16,510 bases of DNA, from the NCBI GenBank assembly GCA_002713705.1, contig PAUJ01000037.1:15869-32378 (forward strand), written 5' to 3'. This stretch comes from Flavobacteriaceae bacterium. GTDB taxonomy: Bacteria > Bacteroidota > Bacteroidia > Flavobacteriales > Flavobacteriaceae. The notes below the pieces were generated by a model. The model ran no database searches. It was given only the letters and a program-made list of their open reading frames with translations, and had not been told where the DNA came from. Below are positions 13,181-16,510 of the stretch, piece by piece. The number at the start of each line of letters is the position of its first letter. Position 1 is the stretch's first letter. A program made the position numbers and the translations under genes.

Positions 13181-16012
13181 ATGACAAAAAATGAAGGATT
13201 TATTGACGTTTATGGAGCAAGAGTTCATAATTTAAAAAATATTGATGTTAGCATTCCTCGAGAGCAACTAGTAGTGATTACAGGGCTTTCAGGCAGCGGC
13301 AAATCTTCCTTGGCTTTCGATACGATTTATGCAGAAGGACAACGTCGGTATATAGAAACTTTTTCTGCTTATGCTCGTCAGTTTTTAGGAGGTTTGGAAC
13401 GTCCAGATGTCGATAAAATTGAAGGTCTTTCTCCAGTAATTGCTATCGAACAAAAAACTACTAGTAAAAGTCCACGTTCTACAGTCGGCACCATCACTGA
13501 AATTTACGATTTTTTACGATTATTGTTTGCGCGTGCAAGTGATGCTTATAGTTATAACACTGGTGAAAAAATGGTTAGTTATAGCGATGAACAAATTCAA
13601 GAGCTGATTCTTAAAGATTTTGAGGGTAGAAAAGTTTCTATTTTAGCTCCTGTTATTCGTTCTCGAAAAGGTCATTACCGAGAGTTATTTCAACAAATAG
13701 CAAAACAAGGATTCTTAAAAGTTCGTATTGACGGTGAAGTCAAAGATATTGTTAGCGGTATGAAGTTGGATCGATACAAAAATCATGATATCGAAATAGT
13801 TATCGATCGTTTAAAAATTAGTAAAGAATCTGTTCTAGATAAACGTGTTAGTGAATCTATTGTAACCGCAATGTATCACGGAGAAGATGTAATCATGGTT
13901 TTAGACAATGAAACCAATAAAACTAGATATTTTAGTCGCACTTTAATGTGCCCTAGTAGTGGTATCTCTTACCCTAAACCGGAACCAAACAATTTTTCTT
14001 TTAACTCTCCTAAAGGAATGTGTCCAAAATGTAAAGGTCTTGGTAAGTTATATGAAGTTAACCTGGATAAAATAGTGCCAAATAAAAATATCTCAATTAA
14101 TCAGGGAGCATTAGCCTCTCAAGGAGCTCAAAAACAAAACTGGATTTTTAAACAATTGGAATTAATAGCACAACGCTATAATTTCAAATTAACTGATCCT
14201 TTTCATAAAATACCTCAAGAAGCCAAAGACATAATTTTTTATGGTACTGATGAAAAATTTGAAGTAGCATCAAAAACTTTAGGTATTACTAGAAACTATC
14301 GAATAGAATTTGAAGGAATTGTTACCTTCATTAAAAACACTTTTGAAGACAACGAATCCAAATCTTTAACACGTTGGGCAAAAGATTTTATGGACCATGT
14401 AGATTGTACTGAGTGTAATGGAGCGCGGTTGAGAAAAGAATCATTATATTTTAAATTGAGTGGGAAAAGCATTGCTGACCTAGCTCATATGGATATTGTA
14501 GATATTGCAGATTGGTTTCAAAATTTAGAAAAAGAGCTTTCTAAAACTCAAGTCAAAATAGCGGAAGAGATTATAAAAGAAGTAAAAACTCGATTGCAAT
14601 TTTTAATAGATGTGGGCCTCACTTATTTATCATTAGATAGAAGCTCTAAATCACTTTCTGGTGGAGAAGCCCAACGAATTAGATTAGCCACTCAAATTGG
14701 ATCTCAATTAGTAGGTGTGCTTTATATTTTAGATGAACCAAGTATCGGTTTGCATCAACGTGATAATGAGAAATTAATTGATTCATTAGTTAAATTAAGA
14801 GATATAGGAAATTCTGTGATAGTGGTGGAACACGATAAAGAAATGATAGAGGCAGCAGATTATGTAATCGATATAGGACCCGCAGCAGGAAAATTAGGAG
14901 GAAATATTGATTCTATTGGAACACCATTTGAAATTTTAAATCATCAAACACTTACTGCTGATTATCTAAATGGAAGAAGAGAAATTGCCATTCCTAAAAA
15001 GAGAAGAAAAGGAAACGGTAAAACATTAAAGTTGTCTGGTGCTACTGGAAATAACTTAAAAAATGTATCTATTGAGATTCCTCTAGGAAAAATGATAGGT
15101 ATAACTGGAGTTTCAGGAAGTGGTAAATCTACTTTAATCAATGAAACACTATACCCTATTTTAAATGCCTACTTTTTTAATGGAGTAAAAAAGCCAATGC
15201 CCTATAAAAAAATAGATGGCTTAAAGAATATTGATAAGGTAATTGACATCAATCAATCACCTATTGGCAGAACACCCCGTTCTAATCCTGCGACTTATAC
15301 TGGAGTGTTTTCCGAAATAAGAAGCCTTTTTTCCAAAGTACCAGAAGCCATGATAAGAGGCTATAAACCAGGTCGTTTTAGCTTTAATGTTACAGGAGGA
15401 CGTTGTGAAACATGCAGAGGCGGTGGTATGAGAGTTATAGAAATGAATTTTTTACCTGATGTTTATGTGGATTGTGAAACTTGTCAAGGAAAACGTTTTA
15501 ATAGAGAAACACTTGAAATAAAATACAAAGGAAAATCAATTTATGACATCCTAGAAATGACTATTGAAGATGCTTGTATTTTATTTGAACTTATCCCTAA
15601 AATATTTAGAAAACTAAAAACTATTCAAGATGTAGGCTTGGGATATATTACTTTAGGACAGCAGTCAACAACACTTTCTGGTGGTGAAGCTCAGCGTATC
15701 AAATTAGCTACTGAACTTTCGAAGAGAGACACTGGAAACACTTTTTATATTTTAGATGAACCAACAACAGGACTGCACTTTGAGGATATCAGAGTTTTGC
15801 TAAATGTTCTAAATAAAATTGTAGACAAAGGGAATACAGTAGTTATTATTGAACATAATTTAGATGTGATTAAAACGGTAGATTATATAATCGATATTGG
15901 TCCCGAAGGAGGTAAAAACGGAGGTAAAGTTTTAGCAAAAGGAAGCCCTGAAGAAATCATAAAAATCAAGAAAAGTCATACTGCACGTTTTCTTAAAAAA
16001 GAATTACATTAG
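13181..16012 (+). CDS. uvrA: Excinuclease ABC subunit A (UvrA)
   Basis: The DNA-damage sensor of nucleotide excision repair: a dimeric ABC ATPase that loads UvrB. From the ATG at 13181 it has 943 residues, the usual length. An in-frame TTG at 13172 lies inside the candidate promoter and is rejected. The first ATPase half has Walker A GLSGSGKSS (35-43), signature LSGGEAQR (492-499) and Walker B YILDEPSIGLH. The second has Walker A GVSGSGKST (643-651), signature LSGGEAQR (832-839) and Walker B YILDEPTTGLH. The C-terminal zinc module is intact: C742, C745, C765, C768. The first zinc module is C257-P-S-S260 then C281 and C284, so the expected second Cys is Ser. QKTTSKSPRSTVGTITEIYD and GRTPRSNPATYTGVFSEIR are also typical. 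No SOS (LexA) box was recognised upstream. Confidence 0.97.
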   Translation: MTKNEGFIDVYGARVHNLKNIDVSIPREQLVVITGLSGSGKSSLAFDTIYAEGQRRYIETFSAYARQFLGGLERPDVDKIEGLSPVIAIEQKTTSKSPRSTVGTITEIYDFLRLLFARASDAYSYNTGEKMVSYSDEQIQELILKDFEGRKVSILAPVIRSRKGHYRELFQQIAKQGFLKVRIDGEVKDIVSGMKLDRYKNHDIEIVIDRLKISKESVLDKRVSESIVTAMYHGEDVIMVLDNETNKTRYFSRTLMCPSSGISYPKPEPNNFSFNSPKGMCPKCKGLGKLYEVNLDKIVPNKNISINQGALASQGAQKQNWIFKQLELIAQRYNFKLTDPFHKIPQEAKDIIFYGTDEKFEVASKTLGITRNYRIEFEGIVTFIKNTFEDNESKSLTRWAKDFMDHVDCTECNGARLRKESLYFKLSGKSIADLAHMDIVDIADWFQNLEKELSKTQVKIAEEIIKEVKTRLQFLIDVGLTYLSLDRSSKSLSGGEAQRIRLATQIGSQLVGVLYILDEPSIGLHQRDNEKLIDSLVKLRDIGNSVIVVEHDKEMIEAADYVIDIGPAAGKLGGNIDSIGTPFEILNHQTLTADYLNGRREIAIPKKRRKGNGKTLKLSGATGNNLKNVSIEIPLGKMIGITGVSGSGKSTLINETLYPILNAYFFNGVKKPMPYKKIDGLKNIDKVIDINQSPIGRTPRSNPATYTGVFSEIRSLFSKVPEAMIRGYKPGRFSFNVTGGRCETCRGGGMRVIEMNFLPDVYVDCETCQGKRFNRETLEIKYKGKSIYDILEMTIEDACILFELIPKIFRKLKTIQDVGLGYITLGQQSTTLSGGEAQRIKLATELSKRDTGNTFYILDEPTTGLHFEDIRVLLNVLNKIVDKGNTVVIIEHNLDVIKTVDYIIDIGPEGGKNGGKVLAKGSPEEIIKIKKSHTARFLKKELH

Positions 16013-16088
16013 CAATATAGTATTCTTATTAGCAATCATTTTATTCATGAAATTTAATGCTATTTTGTAAAATTTATAATGCGGATAT

Positions 16089-16510
16089 ATGAAAAAAGAA
16101 ATAAATCCAAAGAATTGGAATGAAATAAAAACAAATGACTCTTGGGGAATTTTTAAAATCATGGGAGAATTTGTAAGTGGCTATGAAAAACTAAGTAGAA
16201 TTGGACCTTGTGTTTCTATATTTGGATCTGCAAGGACAAAACCAGACGACAAATATTATAAACTTGCAGAAAATATTGCAATAAAACTAGCAGATAATGG
16301 ATACGGCGTGATAACTGGTGGTGGTCCAGGAATTATGGAAGCAAGCAATAAAGGCGCTCATAATTCTGGTGGGATTTCAGTAGGTTTAAATATAGAATTA
16401 CCATTTGAAAAATACGACAACCCATATATTGATAGTGACAAAAACATTGATTTTGATTACTTTTTTGTTAGAAAAGTAATGTTTGTAAAATACGCTCAAG
16501 GTTTTGTTGT
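16089..16510 (+). CDS. LOG family / TIGR00730 Rossmann-fold protein, 3'-partial
   Basis: The ATG at 16089 opens a frame that runs off the window after 140 full codons. Residues 1-35 are a lead-in, then IGPCVSIFGSARTKPDDKYY and NGYGVITGGGPGIMEASNKG, followed by GGISVGLNIELPFEKYDN, DFDYFFVRKVMF. The GGGPGIMEAxNKGA block identifies the lysine-decarboxylase-like LOG family, whose studied members release the free base from nucleoside 5'-monophosphates (cytokinin riboside monophosphate phosphoribohydrolase activity). The PGGxGTxxE motif expected next lies beyond the window. It follows uvrA by 76 bases; a weak TATTTTG at 16061-16067 may be its -7 element. The physiological substrate in this organism is not known. 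The start agrees with family length at the N-terminus. Confidence 0.9.
   Translation, partial: MKKEINPKNWNEIKTNDSWGIFKIMGEFVSGYEKLSRIGPCVSIFGSARTKPDDKYYKLAENIAIKLADNGYGVITGGGPGIMEASNKGAHNSGGISVGLNIELPFEKYDNPYIDSDKNIDFDYFFVRKVMFVKYAQGFV

Noticed and set aside
16008..16036. Direct repeat ATTAGCAAT after the uvrA stop
   Set aside because: Only two nine-base copies in AT-rich DNA; no sign of target-site duplication or attachment site.

Overview
The window is low-GC DNA whose protein families, lack of clear Shine-Dalgarno sites and several TAnnTTTG -7 boxes point to a member of the Bacteroidota, most likely Flavobacteriaceae (inference from family resemblance; no database was searched). Most of it is conserved chromosomal housekeeping DNA. 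I see no insertion sequence, CRISPR array, phage gene or RNA gene.

Bases 1-5732 form a tight plus-strand haem operon: a HemC-HemD fusion (5' end cut by the window), hemB, hemL, hemE and hemF, with gaps of only 1 to 26 bases. HemL makes 5-aminolevulinate by the C5 (glutamyl-tRNA) route. HemB, HemCD, HemE and HemF then carry it to protoporphyrinogen IX, the last step being the oxygen-dependent coproporphyrinogen oxidase. This implies an aerobic lifestyle.

Bases 5733-6695 lie between hemF and a peptidase gene. The first ~470 bases show no convincing gene. Next come two tiny envelope-protein genes facing away from each other: a 36-residue membrane peptide on the minus strand (6201-6311) and a 47-residue lipoprotein on the plus strand (6412-6555). 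Candidate -7 boxes for the two genes abut between them.

Bases 6696-9230 hold a secreted dipeptidyl-peptidase IV-type S9 peptidase and a 79-residue conserved hypothetical protein with a WDFRGP motif. Bases 9237 to about 9950 are a decayed patch: on the minus strand, a frameshifted and N-terminally truncated methyltransferase remnant, then the tail of a second, unidentified gene.

Bases 9986-16510 hold an RluA-type pseudouridine synthase with a ~350-residue N-terminal extension, a lipoprotein phosphodiesterase of the nucleotide pyrophosphatase/phosphodiesterase (NPP) family, uvrA (probably with a nearly leaderless transcript), and the start of a LOG-family (TIGR00730) gene cut by the window end.

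I found no clear new multi-gene system. The best leads are the divergent micro-gene pair, the decayed locus, the N-terminal extension of the pseudouridine synthase and the small WDFRGP protein.
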